A stretch of DNA of 52,867 nt from assembly GCA_029266425.1 (NCBI GenBank), contig JAQSWY010000044.1, positions 1 through 52,867 of the forward strand. Direction: 5' to 3'. The stretch's first letter is position 1. The number at the start of each line of letters is the position of its first letter. The notes under the pieces are model-generated. The model saw nothing but the letters and a program-made list of their open reading frames with translations, was not told the DNA's origin and did not search any database. The translations under genes and the position numbers were made by a program. This DNA is from Xanthobacteraceae bacterium. Its GTDB lineage: Bacteria; Pseudomonadota; Alphaproteobacteria; Rhizobiales; Xanthobacteraceae. Below, one piece after another: positions 23,582-32,405 of the stretch.

Positions 23582-24931
23582 ATGGCCAGCAAGCAACTGC
23601 ATCTCGGCGCCTTCATGCGGCCGGTGAGCATCCATACCGGCGCCTGGCGCTATCCGGGCGCCTGGCCGGATGCCAATTTCAACCTGAAGCATCTCACCCG
23701 CCTCGCGCAGATGCTGGAGGCGGCGAAGTTCGACGCCTTCTTCATGGCGGACCATCTCGCGGTGCTGAACATGTCGGTAGAGGCGCTAAAGCGCAGCCAC
23801 ACCGTCACCTCGTTCGAGCCGTTCACGCTGCTGTCCGCGCTCGCGGGAGCGACGGAGCGCATCGGGCTCGTCGCCACCGCCTCGACCACGTTCGACGAGC
23901 CCTATCATGTCGCCCGGCGCTTCGCCTCGCTGGACCATATCAGCGATGGGCGCGCCGGCTGGAACATCGTGACGACTTCGAACCCCGACGCGGCGCTGAA
24001 TTTCGGCCTCGAGGACCATATGGAGCATGACGAGCGCTATGTCCGCGCCCGCGAGTTCTACGATGTCGTGACCGGGCTGTGGGACAGCTTCGCCGACGAT
24101 GCCTTCAAGCGCGATGTGGCGAGCGGACTGTTTTTCGACCCCGAGCGGATGCATGCGCTGGCCCACAAGGGCAAGTATTTCTCGGTGCGCGGCCCGCTCA
24201 ACATCGCCCGGCCGGTGCAGGGCTGGCCGGTGATCGTGCAGGCCGGCGCCTCGGAGGCCGGGCGCCAGCTCGCCGCCGAGACCGCCGAGGTGATCTTCGC
24301 CGCGGGCTCGAACCTCGCCGCCGGCCAAGCCTTCTATGCCGATGTGAAGGGCCGGCTCGACAGGCTCGGCCGCCCGCGCGACCACCTCAAGATCCTGCCC
24401 GGCGCCTTCGTGGTGGTCGGCGACAGCATCGAGGAGGCCCGCGCCAAGCGCGCAAAGCTCGACAGCCTGGTGCACTATGACAGCGCCATCGCATCGCTCT
24501 CCATCGCTCTCGGCCACGACGCCTCCGGTTTCGATCCGGACGGGCCGCTGCCGGACATCCCCGAGACCAATGCCAGCCGCAGCGCGCGCGAGCGGGTGGT
24601 CGAGCTGGCGCGGCGCGAGAACCTCACCGTGCGCCAGCTCGCCCAGCGGCTCGGCGGCTATTCCGGCCTCGCCTTTGTCGGCACGCCCGCCACGATCGCC
24701 GACGCCATGGAGGAATGGCTGATGGGCGAGGGCAGCGACGGCTTCAACGTGATGTTCCCGTACCTTCCCGGCGGGCTCGAGGATTTCACCAGCAAGGTGG
24801 TGCCGGAGCTGCAGCGCCGCGGCCTGTTCCGCCGCGACTATGAGGGCACCACCTTGCGCGAGCATCTCGGCCTGCCGCGGCCGGAAAACCGCTTCTTCAC
24901 TGAGAACGGGCGGATGGCGCAGGGCGCGTGA
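23582..24931 (+). CDS. LLM-class flavin-dependent monooxygenase (NtaA/SnaA/DszA family)
   Basis: A 449-residue bacterial luciferase-fold oxygenase that uses FMNH2 from a separate reductase. Typical blocks are LHLGAFMRPVSIHTGAWRYP at the N-terminus, FFMADHLAVL, LVATASTTFDEPYHVARRFA, GRAGWNIVTT and GLEDHMEHDERYVRAREFYD, with a C-terminal FVGTPATIADAMEEWL. Relatives act on nitrilotriacetate, sulfur compounds or similar, so the substrate cannot be told. No reductase or transporter is adjacent; the next genes are an iron-regulatory cluster. Confidence 0.93.
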   Translation: MASKQLHLGAFMRPVSIHTGAWRYPGAWPDANFNLKHLTRLAQMLEAAKFDAFFMADHLAVLNMSVEALKRSHTVTSFEPFTLLSALAGATERIGLVATASTTFDEPYHVARRFASLDHISDGRAGWNIVTTSNPDAALNFGLEDHMEHDERYVRAREFYDVVTGLWDSFADDAFKRDVASGLFFDPERMHALAHKGKYFSVRGPLNIARPVQGWPVIVQAGASEAGRQLAAETAEVIFAAGSNLAAGQAFYADVKGRLDRLGRPRDHLKILPGAFVVVGDSIEEARAKRAKLDSLVHYDSAIASLSIALGHDASGFDPDGPLPDIPETNASRSARERVVELARRENLTVRQLAQRLGGYSGLAFVGTPATIADAMEEWLMGEGSDGFNVMFPYLPGGLEDFTSKVVPELQRRGLFRRDYEGTTLREHLGLPRPENRFFTENGRMAQGA

Positions 24932-25065
24932 GCGGCGCGCCCGGCCCATCGTCAGTTTTGATTTCCTCTAAATCATTGTCATTGCGAGGGAAATTAGCCT
25001 CCCTTATCTAAGGGAAGCGGCCGTCGCCGCACCATCTGCCACGAGATCCGCGGAGACGCCGCCTG

Positions 25066-25578
25066 ATGCGGGAGCGCGACATGCCCGCCGTCCTCTATGC
25101 GTCGCACCGTGCGGCGCTGGTCGCCTATGCGACGCCGATACTCGGCTCGCGCGAGGCGGCCGAGGACGTGGTGCAGGACGCCTTCCTGAAATTCGCGCCC
25201 GCTGCCCCGGCCGCCGACGGCACGGAGCGCGGGCTCGGCTATCTCTACCGGATCGTCCGCAATCTCGCTCTGGACGCCCTGAAGCGCCGCAAGGTCGAGG
25301 TGCGGGTGCAGCAGGACGAACCGCCTTTCTGGGTGCTGCCGCAAGAGCTGGCGACGCCTGAGCAGCACGCGGTGCTGGGCGAGGAGGTGCGCGTGGTCGC
25401 GCGCATCATGGCGGAGTTGCCGATGGAGGTGCGCATCGCCGTGGAGATGCACCGCTTCGGCGGCCACACGCTCGAAGAAGTCGCCGCACATCTCGGTGTC
25501 TCGGTCGCCACCGCGCACCGTCATGTGCGCTCCGCCCTGATGCGCATCGCTGCCGGGCTCGACCGGCATGGGGCGTGA
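25066..25578 (+). CDS. FecI-type ECF sigma factor
   Basis: A 170-residue extracytoplasmic-function sigma factor. Region 2 holds GSREAAEDVVQDAFLKF and region 4 the helix-turn-helix HTLEEVAAHLGVSVATAHRH. A FecR-type regulator and a TonB receptor with a signalling domain follow, so it belongs to an iron-uptake surface-signalling system. The ATG at 25066 is chosen; GGAGA is 12 nt upstream and a second ATG is at 25081. The gap before it (24932-25065) has the AT-rich sequence AAATCATTGTCATT, which could hold an iron-responsive site, but I cannot assign it. Confidence 0.92.
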   Translation: MRERDMPAVLYASHRAALVAYATPILGSREAAEDVVQDAFLKFAPAAPAADGTERGLGYLYRIVRNLALDALKRRKVEVRVQQDEPPFWVLPQELATPEQHAVLGEEVRVVARIMAELPMEVRIAVEMHRFGGHTLEEVAAHLGVSVATAHRHVRSALMRIAAGLDRHGA

Positions 25579-25594
25579 CAGCTCCGCGATCTCG

Positions 25595-25620
25595 TGAAAA
25601 TAAATCCCCTCCTAATCGTC
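25595..25620 (+). promoter_or_regulatory. Predicted ECF-sigma promoter of fecR
   Basis: TGAAAA (25595-25600), a 16-nt spacer and CGTC (25617-25620). The same two boxes with the same spacing occur upstream of the TonB receptor gene (26858-26883), with AAATCC also shared just after the first box. CGTC is a typical -10 of ECF promoters. Confidence 0.7.
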
Positions 25621-25690
25621 TAGCTCTTCGGAAGGCAGCCTTACGCGGCTGCTCCGGTCCGCCCCGCGGACGATCGCGACAGGACGTTAC

Positions 25691-26665
25691 TTGACCGAGA
25701 ACGACGACGAGCGGAATTCCCGGCTGACCGAGGCGACGGACTGGCTGCTGCGCCTCAATGAGGCGCCGCGCGATCCCGCCCTCGCGCGCGCGCTCGACAC
25801 CTGGCTCGCCGCCTCCGACGCGCACCGCGATGCCTTCGAGCGCGCCAGCCGGGTCTGGCAGCTCATGGGCGAGGTGCCACCGGCCTATGCCCATGTCTGG
25901 CAGCAGCGCCCCGGCCCGCGTCCGACGCGTCGGAGGCCCTCGTGGCGCGCCGCGGCGGTCGTCACCGCCATGGCGGCCTGCCTGCTCGCGCTCGTGTTCT
26001 ATCCGGCGCTGCTGCTGCGGCTCCAGGCCGACTACATCACTCCGACCGGCGGCAGCCGGACCGTGACGCTCGAAGACGGCAGCGTGGTGGAATTGGGGGC
26101 GGGCAGCGCACTTGCGGTCGATCTGTCGGAAGGCCGGCGCGCCGTCCGGCTGCTGGCGGGCGAAGCGTTCTTCGAGGTGCGCCGCGATCCCGCCCGCCCC
26201 TTCACCGTCGATGCCGGCGGGGTCGATATCGAGGTGCTCGGCACCGGCTTCAATGTGCGCCTCTCCTGCCTGACCACGAGCATCGAGCTGGCGCATGGCG
26301 CGGTTGCGCTGAGATACGCCGCCGCTGGCGCCGAGGCGCAGGCGCGGCTCGCGCCCGGCGAGATGGCGGTGGTGGACCGGCTGGCCGGCACAATGGAGAC
26401 GCGTGCCATTGCACCAGAGGACATCGCCGCCTGGCGCAGCGGGCGACTGTTCGTGCAGGACGCCGCGATCGGTGCCGTGGTCGAGCAGCTCCAGCGCTAT
26501 CACGGCGCCTGGATCAGCCTGCCGGACGGCGCTCTCGCCGCCCAGAAGGTCACCGGCCTTTACGATCTGCATGACCCGGACCGCGCCTTGCGGGCGCTGG
26601 TGCAGCCGTATGGCGGTACGGTCCGCGAGATCTCGCCCTATGTCCGGGTGCTCTCGCGCTACTGA
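25691..26665 (+). CDS. FecR family anti-sigma/sensor protein
   Basis: Inner-membrane protein that relays receptor occupancy to the FecI-type sigma factor. The N-terminal DUF4880 cytoplasmic domain spans about residues 5-60 (EATDWLLRLNEAP), one membrane helix lies near residues 88-112 (AAVVTAMAACLLALVFYPAL), and the periplasmic FecR domain follows (TPTGGSRTVTLEDGSVVELG, GEAFFEVRRDPARPF). The C-terminal STN-interacting region comes last. The start codon is TTG at 25691 with AGGA 6 nt upstream; 324 residues is usual. Confidence 0.92.
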   Translation: MTENDDERNSRLTEATDWLLRLNEAPRDPALARALDTWLAASDAHRDAFERASRVWQLMGEVPPAYAHVWQQRPGPRPTRRRPSWRAAAVVTAMAACLLALVFYPALLLRLQADYITPTGGSRTVTLEDGSVVELGAGSALAVDLSEGRRAVRLLAGEAFFEVRRDPARPFTVDAGGVDIEVLGTGFNVRLSCLTTSIELAHGAVALRYAAAGAEAQARLAPGEMAVVDRLAGTMETRAIAPEDIAAWRSGRLFVQDAAIGAVVEQLQRYHGAWISLPDGALAAQKVTGLYDLHDPDRALRALVQPYGGTVREISPYVRVLSRY

Positions 26666-26680
26666 GAGGGCCACGCAATC

Positions 26681-26791
26681 CCTCTCCCCGTTGGGGAGAG
26701 GTGGCGCGCGAAGCGGGTCGGTGAGGGGGAGCACGGTTGCGGAGCGGTAGGAGGCCCCTCACCCCACCCCTCTCCCCGTCGGGGAGAGGGG
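26681..26791. repeat. Two hairpins of the CCTCTCCCC type
   Basis: CCTCTCCCC-GTT-GGGGAGAGG at 26681-26701 and CCCCTCTCCCC-GTC-GGGGAGAGGGG at 26767-26791. GTGAGGGGG and CCCCTCACCCC between them are also complementary, so the whole 111 bp can fold. It lies between fecR and the receptor gene, upstream of the receptor's own predicted promoter. Confidence 0.85.
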
Positions 26792-26857
26792 CCAACTCAC
26801 GGCCCCAGCTCGCCCTTTCGATCACGCGTCACCCCCTTAAGAAATTTCGCGAGGCCG

Positions 26858-26883
26858 TGAAAAAAATCCTGACGTCGATCGTC
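26858..26883 (+). promoter_or_regulatory. Predicted ECF-sigma promoter of the TonB receptor
   Basis: TGAAAA (26858-26863), 16 nt, CGTC (26880-26883), 57 bp before the receptor ATG. It matches the promoter before fecR in both boxes and spacing. Confidence 0.7.
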
Positions 26884-26940
26884 TTTGCGCCGGGGACGCG
26901 TTCCGAAGGGGAATGCGCAGAATATCCGGAGCTGGGCACG

Positions 26941-29226
26941 ATGCGCGCGCCGATACGCCATGCCGCCTGTTTGCTGGCGACCACCGCCATTGTCGGCCTC
27001 GCCGGCCTTTCACCGGCTGCGGCGCAGGGCGGCCCGGCAGCGCGGGTGGCCGGCGTCAATGCGGCCAGGTCCTTCAACATTCCGGCGCAGCCGCTCGCCT
27101 CGGCGCTGAACGCCTTCGGCCGGCAGTCCGGCCTGCAGGTGACGCTGGCCGCAGCGACCTCGCGTGGCGTCACCTCGCGGGCGGTGAACGGCACCTACAC
27201 GGCCCAGCAGGCGCTGGCGCAGTTGCTCGCCGGCACCGGCATCGGCTTCCGCATCACCGGCGAGGGGACGGCGGTGGTGGGACAGGCCATGCCGGTGCAG
27301 AGCGAGGGAGGCGGCGCAGCGGAGGGCACGGAAATGCTCGACGCCATCGCCGTCTCCACCACCAATATCGGCCGCGGCGGCGTGAGCGAGACCGTGATCA
27401 CCCCGCAGGATCTCGAGCGCCTGAACGCCACCGACCTCGCCGGCGTATTCCGCGAGCAGCCGGGCATCGAGGTGGGCAGCTCGATCCCGATGTCGCAGAA
27501 GGTCTATGTGCACGGCATCGAGGAAACCAATCTCGCCGTCACCATCGATGGCAGCCGGCAGAACAACAAGGTGTTCCACCACAGCGGCACCAACCTCATC
27601 GATCCCGGGGTGCTGAAAGCCGTGCGGGTCGATGCCGGCGTCGCCCCGGCCGATGCCGGCCCCGGAGCGCTGGCCGGCTCCATCGCCTACGAGACCAAGG
27701 ACGCGCGCGACTTCCTCGACGCCGACGGCTGGGGCGGGATCGGCAAATATTCCTTCAATTTCAACGGCGACACCTCGATCGCCAATGTCACCGGCTATGC
27801 CCGCAAGGGCGGCTTCGAGACGCTCGGCTATTTCAATTACGGCAAGGGCGACGAGTTCGAGGCCGGCAATGGCGACATCGTGCTCGGCACCAGCACCGAT
27901 GTGGTCAACGGAATCGGCAAGATTTCCTACCAGGCGCCGAGCGGCGACCGCTTCGCCCTGAGCTATGAGCGCATCCAGGACGAGGCGCCGCGGCCCTACC
28001 GCGCCAACGGCACCAAGTTCCCGCTCAACCGCCCGTGGGAACCGGCAGTCGCCGACTACGCGCTCGACCGGCAGAACGTGGTCTTCACCTATACAGACGA
28101 TACGCCGGAAGGCTGGTGGAACCCGAAGGCCGTGCTGGCCTACAGCTCCTCGGAGATCGGCAAGCCGGTCTTTCTGCGGCCGCCCACCTTGCCCTACTGG
28201 ACCAGCGGCAAGACCGACAGCTTCAACGGCAAGTTCGAGAACAAGTTCGCACTGTCGACCGGCGACATCGTCGCCGGCGTCGACTTCTACGACGACACCG
28301 CCGAATTGGACGACATGTACGATGCCGCCACCGAGAAGGCGACCAATGTCGGCCTCTATGCGCAGGCCCGGCTGGAACCGTGGGAGCGCACCCGACTCTC
28401 CTTCGGTGGGCGTGCCGACCAGCAATGGTTCACCGGCACCGACGACACCGAGTGGGACAATGCCGGGCTCAGCGGCAATGTCTCGGGCGAATACGACCTG
28501 ATCGCCGATCTGCTCACCGCCAAAGCCGGCTATTCGCATGTGTGGGCGGGCATCCCGCTCGCCGAGAACTTCGTGATGAACCCCGCCTGGGATTATGCGG
28601 ACGGCCCGGAGCCGGTGATCGCCGATAACTACATTGTCGGACTGAAGGCCACCTACAACGGTTTCACGCTGGAAGGCAGCGTGTTCCGCAGCGACATCGA
28701 TAATGCGCGCGTCGCAATCTACAACGCTGCCGTCGGCGCGATCCGCGCGCGCGACATCGTCTCGCAAGGCTTCGAGATCGGTGCCGGCTACAGCTGGGAG
28801 AACGGCTTCGTCCGGGTGAAATATGCCGACATCGACGTCGATATCGACGGCAAGCCAGCGGATTCCGAGACCGGGAACTATCTCGCCACCCCGGTCGGCC
28901 AGATCATCACCGTGGTCGCCGCCCATACCTTCACGCAATGGGGCCTGACCATCGGCGGAAACATGGAAATCGCACTGGAGATGGACGACGTGCCGGCGCC
29001 GCTGGTCGACGTCGTCTATCAGCCGATCGACGGCTACACCGTGGTCAATCTCTATGCCGAATACCGCCCGGTGAGCCTGCCGCATCTGATGCTCCGGCTC
29101 GACGTCAACAACATCTTCGATGAGACCTATGCGAGCCGCGGCACCTACGGCCAGGACATCGAGGGCGTGGAGCCGCTCCTCGAACCCGGCCGCTCCTTCA
29201 TACTCACCGCGTCGGCGAAGTTCTGA
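26941..29226 (+). CDS. TonB-dependent receptor with N-terminal signalling (STN) domain
   Basis: Outer-membrane active transporter, 761 residues. The signal peptide runs MRAPIRHAACLLATTAIVGL with cleavage near AAAQ. An STN domain at about residues 40-110 (FNIPAQPLASALNAFGRQSG) contacts FecR. The plug domain follows (ETVITPQDLERLNATDLAGV, VYVHGIEETNLAVTIDG). The 22-stranded barrel ends with the aromatic C-terminus FILTASAKF. The plug sequence recalls heme/HasR-like receptors, but the ligand (heme or ferric siderophore) is not decided. The start at 26941 is set by the signal peptide; the frame is open further upstream through repeat DNA. Confidence 0.93.
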   Translation: MRAPIRHAACLLATTAIVGLAGLSPAAAQGGPAARVAGVNAARSFNIPAQPLASALNAFGRQSGLQVTLAAATSRGVTSRAVNGTYTAQQALAQLLAGTGIGFRITGEGTAVVGQAMPVQSEGGGAAEGTEMLDAIAVSTTNIGRGGVSETVITPQDLERLNATDLAGVFREQPGIEVGSSIPMSQKVYVHGIEETNLAVTIDGSRQNNKVFHHSGTNLIDPGVLKAVRVDAGVAPADAGPGALAGSIAYETKDARDFLDADGWGGIGKYSFNFNGDTSIANVTGYARKGGFETLGYFNYGKGDEFEAGNGDIVLGTSTDVVNGIGKISYQAPSGDRFALSYERIQDEAPRPYRANGTKFPLNRPWEPAVADYALDRQNVVFTYTDDTPEGWWNPKAVLAYSSSEIGKPVFLRPPTLPYWTSGKTDSFNGKFENKFALSTGDIVAGVDFYDDTAELDDMYDAATEKATNVGLYAQARLEPWERTRLSFGGRADQQWFTGTDDTEWDNAGLSGNVSGEYDLIADLLTAKAGYSHVWAGIPLAENFVMNPAWDYADGPEPVIADNYIVGLKATYNGFTLEGSVFRSDIDNARVAIYNAAVGAIRARDIVSQGFEIGAGYSWENGFVRVKYADIDVDIDGKPADSETGNYLATPVGQIITVVAAHTFTQWGLTIGGNMEIALEMDDVPAPLVDVVYQPIDGYTVVNLYAEYRPVSLPHLMLRLDVNNIFDETYASRGTYGQDIEGVEPLLEPGRSFILTASAKF

Positions 29227-29240
29227 GGCCGCGACCCCCC

Positions 29241-30350
29241 ATGCTGTGTCGCTTCGCGGTCCTGCTGGTCGCCATGCTCGCGGGAACGCTGGTGGCTGGC
29301 GCGCGGGAGGTGACGGACCTCGCCGGACGCACGGTCACGCTGCCGGCGAGCGTCGAGCGCATCATCATCGGCGAGGGCCGCTATCTGCCGGCGCTTGCGA
29401 TCCTCGACCGTGCCGACCCGACGCGCCGGGTCGTCGGCATGATGGGCGAGTATGAGCAGGTCGATCCGGCGAGCTATGCGCGCTACCGCGCCGCCTTTCC
29501 GCGCATCGACCAGATCATGCGGATCGGACGCAACTCGCAGGAAAGTTTCAGCCTGGAGCAGGCGCTGGCGCTGCGGCCCCAGGTGGCGATCTTCGGGCTC
29601 GACGGACACGGCCCCGGCTCGCGCTCGGCACGCGTGATCGAGGTGCTGGAGCGGGCCGGCGTCGCGGTGGTCTTCATCGACTTCCGCGTCGATCCGCTCG
29701 CCAATACGCCGCGCTCCCTGGAATTGCTTGGCCGCGTGCTGGGGCGCGAGGCCGAGGCCGCCGCGTTCCTCAGCGCCTGGCGCGAGGCTTATGCGCAGGT
29801 GCAGGAGCGCCTGGCCACCGCCCGGCCGACGCCGGTCCGGGTCTTCATCGAGAGCCGTGTCGGGCTCACGCCCTGCTGCGAGACCATGGTGCGCGGCATG
29901 ATGGGGGGCTTCGTCACCGCCGCCGGTGGCGTCAATGCGGCCGCCGGGATCGTGGCGGGCGAAGCCGGTACGGTGAGCCTGGAATATCTGCTGACGCATC
30001 CGCCCGATGTCTATGTCGGCACCGCCATCGGCAGCGCGGCGAGCGCCGCGGACAATTCCTGGATCGCACTCGGGCCGGATGTATCCCCGGATGTGGCGCA
30101 ATCGACCCTCGCCCGCGCCATGGCGCGGACCGGCATCGCGCAGCTATCCGCGGTCCGCGCCCGGCGAGCGCATGCGATCTGGCATCATTTCTACAACTCG
30201 CCCTTCAATGTCGCGGCGGTGCAGATGTTCGCCAAATGGCTGCATCCGGAGCTGTTCGCTGATCTCGATCCGGATGCCCTGCTGCGCGAACTCCATCGCC
30301 GCTTCCAGCCCTTCGCCATGGGCGGCACCTATTGGACCTCGCTGGACTGA
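29241..30350 (+). CDS. Periplasmic binding protein for iron/siderophore or cobalamin-type ABC uptake
   Basis: A 369-residue class III (TroA/FepB-like) substrate-binding protein. The signal peptide MLCRFAVLLVAMLAGTLVAG leads into EVTDLAGRTVTLPASVERII, the standard opening of ferric-siderophore binding proteins. GEGRYLPALAILD and LALRPQVAIFGLDG follow. The gene starts 14 bp after the receptor gene, so the two are cotranscribed. No permease or ATPase gene follows; the next gene is on the other strand. Confidence 0.88.
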   Translation: MLCRFAVLLVAMLAGTLVAGAREVTDLAGRTVTLPASVERIIIGEGRYLPALAILDRADPTRRVVGMMGEYEQVDPASYARYRAAFPRIDQIMRIGRNSQESFSLEQALALRPQVAIFGLDGHGPGSRSARVIEVLERAGVAVVFIDFRVDPLANTPRSLELLGRVLGREAEAAAFLSAWREAYAQVQERLATARPTPVRVFIESRVGLTPCCETMVRGMMGGFVTAAGGVNAAAGIVAGEAGTVSLEYLLTHPPDVYVGTAIGSAASAADNSWIALGPDVSPDVAQSTLARAMARTGIAQLSAVRARRAHAIWHHFYNSPFNVAAVQMFAKWLHPELFADLDPDALLRELHRRFQPFAMGGTYWTSLD

Positions 30351-30361
30351 AGCGGCGCGCC

Positions 30362-31198
30362 TCAATGCGCCATCAGCACCGGCACGGTCATGCGTTCCAG
30401 CACGTCGCGGGTGACGCCGCCAAGCACGAATTCGCGCAGCCGCGAATGGCCGTAGCCGCCCATCACCACGAGATCGATGTCGCGCGCCGCCACTTCCTTC
30501 AACAGCACGTCGACAACGCGCTCGCCGGTGCCCGTCTCCAGGCGGCGCAGCTCCACCGATTTGCCGATCCGCGAGAGATGCTCGGCGATGTCGGCGCCGT
30601 CGAGTTCGCGCGCCTTGCCGCGCGAAGTCTTGACGATCACCGCCTCGACGAGGTCGGCCTTGGCGATCAGCCCGCGCGCCTCGGCAACCGCGCGCGCCGC
30701 GGTGCGGCTGCCGTCCCAGGCGACGAGGATGCGTTTCGCCGCGAACGGCTTCTGCTGGTTCAGCGGCACCAGCAGCAGTGCCCGCCCGGAATCGAACAGC
30801 ACCGATTCCGCCACCACCTCGTCGGAGCCCATGCGGTCGGGATCGGGCTGGCTCACCACGGTGATGTCGTAGAGCCGGGCGAGGACGCCGACCTGCTCGG
30901 CGATGCCACCGATGGTGCCGTCGATGGTCGCGACATCGACGTTGAGTGACAGCGAGCGTGCCGCATTCTGGAAGCGCGTGATCGCCTCAGCGGCGAGCCG
31001 GCGCGCCTCGATGCGCTGGGTTTCGATGAAGTCGGTCGAGAAGGCCTCGGTGTAGATCTGCGGGACATCGATCTCGAAGCTGCCGGCGACGCCGGTGAGA
31101 TGCGCATCGAGCGCCGCTGCCAGCGACACCGCATAGTCCGACGCGTTGTCGACGATGTCGTCGCCGACCTTCAGATGCACGAGAATGTCCTTGAGCAT
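30362..31198 (-). CDS. Tandem-domain universal stress protein
   Basis: 278 residues with two UspA folds (about 1-140 and 150-278). The second has the ATP-binding signature MGGYGHSRLREFVLGGVTRD, of the G-x2-G-x9-G-S/T type. DILVHLKVGDDIVDNASDYA opens the first. The start at 31198 (MLKDILV) has GGAGGAC 4 nt upstream, the best site in the region; an in-frame ATG 12 bp upstream overlaps that site. Convergent with the binding-protein gene. Confidence 0.9.
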   Translation of the reverse strand: MLKDILVHLKVGDDIVDNASDYAVSLAAALDAHLTGVAGSFEIDVPQIYTEAFSTDFIETQRIEARRLAAEAITRFQNAARSLSLNVDVATIDGTIGGIAEQVGVLARLYDITVVSQPDPDRMGSDEVVAESVLFDSGRALLLVPLNQQKPFAAKRILVAWDGSRTAARAVAEARGLIAKADLVEAVIVKTSRGKARELDGADIAEHLSRIGKSVELRRLETGTGERVVDVLLKEVAARDIDLVVMGGYGHSRLREFVLGGVTRDVLERMTVPVLMAH

Positions 31199-31338
31199 GA
31201 CGTCCTCCATTCGTCGAACTGCCGCTTGCGGTGCGGCTATCTACTGGTAACTGGTGCCTGCCTCGATCCTGGTCAAGGCCGCTGGTCGCCCCGAGCGCGA
31301 GGGGCGGCTATAAGTCGTGGATTCAACGCGAAAGAACC

Positions 31339-32091
31339 ATGGTCCGCCTCGCCCGTCCTCTCTTCCCCGTGCTCGTCCTGCTCGGCCTGTGGGAAGCCGC
31401 GGTGCGGCTCATGGGCGTGCCGGCCTATATCCTCCCCGGCCCGATCCGCATCGGCGCGGCGCTGTGGGACAATCGCACGATCCTCGCCGAGAACGCCGCG
31501 ATCACGCTCGGCGAGATGCTGCTCGGCCTGCTCTGCGGCGCGGCGCTCGGCATTGGCTGCGCTCTGTTGATGGCGGCCTCCCCCGCCGCGCGGCGGGCGC
31601 TCAGGCCGGTGCTGCTGGTGGCGCAGGCGCTGCCGGTGTTCGCCATCGCGCCGCTGCTCGTCATCTGGTTCGGCTTCGGCCTCGCCTCCAAGATCGTGAT
31701 GGCGAGCCTGATCATCTTCTTCCCCGTCGCCTCCGCCTTCCATGACGGGCTGGCGCGCGCCGACCAGGGGCTGGTGGATCTCGGCCGGCTCTATGGCGCC
31801 GGCACCGCGGCGAGCCTCTACCATATCCGCATCCCGGCCGGCCTGCCGGCGCTCGCTTCCGGGCTGCGGGTCGCCACCGCCGTGTCGCCGATCGGCGCCG
31901 TGGTCGGCGAATGGGTCGGCTCGTCGGCCGGGCTCGGCTATCTGATGCTGTATTCGAACGCGCGGATGCAGACCGACATGGTGTTCGCCGCGCTCGCCAT
32001 ATTGCTCACCGTGGCGCTGGTGCTGTTCGCGGTGGTGGATCGGGCGCTGACCAGGCTGGTGCCCTGGGCGCCGGAGACGGTGGGGCGGTAG
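31339..32091 (+). CDS. ABC transporter permease, likely thiamine-precursor (ThiX-like) uptake
   Basis: A 250-residue BPD-type inner-membrane permease with about six helices. The cytoplasmic loop FHDGLARADQGLVDLGRLYG and the EAA-like region are followed by SPIGAVVGEWVGSSAGLGYL. This is the SsuC/TauC/ThiX family. The thiamine assignment rests on the riboswitch-controlled ThiY-like binding protein 314 bp downstream on the same strand. The gene itself lies upstream of the riboswitch and so needs another promoter. No ATPase gene is present in the window. Confidence 0.85.
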   Translation: MVRLARPLFPVLVLLGLWEAAVRLMGVPAYILPGPIRIGAALWDNRTILAENAAITLGEMLLGLLCGAALGIGCALLMAASPAARRALRPVLLVAQALPVFAIAPLLVIWFGFGLASKIVMASLIIFFPVASAFHDGLARADQGLVDLGRLYGAGTAASLYHIRIPAGLPALASGLRVATAVSPIGAVVGEWVGSSAGLGYLMLYSNARMQTDMVFAALAILLTVALVLFAVVDRALTRLVPWAPETVGR

Positions 32092-32106
32092 GCGCTCCGG
32101 CTGAGC

Positions 32107-32185
32107 ATCCTTCGAGGCCGCCTGCGGCGGCACCTCAGGATGAGGTCGCTTCTAAAGTACCACCTCATTCTGAGGCGCGAGTGCA
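32107..32185. repeat. Family B palindrome arms
   Basis: ATCCTTCGAGGCCGCCTGCG, then CACCTCAGGATGAGGT, and a decayed inverse arm CACCTCATTCTGAGG at about 32161. It separates the permease gene from the TPP riboswitch and may act as a terminator for the permease. Confidence 0.8.
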
Positions 32186-32236
32186 GCGAACAGTGCCTGC
32201 TGTTGATGGGGTGTCACGCCTCTGTTACGTTCCGAC

Positions 32237-32322
32237 CCGTCCGAGGGGTGTCTCGCAAGAGGCTGAGATGGCGCAGGCCAGACCCTTTGAACCTGATCCG
32301 GGTCATGCCGGCGAAGGGACGG
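32237..32322 (+). ncRNA. TPP riboswitch (THI element)
   Basis: P1 pairs CCGTCC (32237-32242) with GGACGG (32317-32322). The conserved core GAGGGGTG, GGCTGAGATG, ACCCTTTGAACCTGATCCGG and GTCATGCCGGCGAAGGGA is complete and in the right order. It lies 84 bp upstream of the ThiY-like gene. In proteobacteria TPP binding usually blocks the ribosome-binding site or causes termination. Confidence 0.96.
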
Positions 32323-32405
32323 AGCCAAGGCGGGGCGCGTTGCGTCCGCGGCCGGAAGATCCCCCAAAAGCTCGTGTCTCGGGTCTCCACATCAGGAGGA
32401 GATCC

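Noticed and set aside
24841..24860. GGGCACCA as a possible attR of the tRNA-Leu element
   Set aside because: Only 8 bp match, inside the coding region of the flavin monooxygenase; expected by chance.
24960..25010. Fur-like AAATCATTGTCATT upstream of fecI
   Set aside because: Too short and degenerate to assign to Fur, Irr or RirA from one site.
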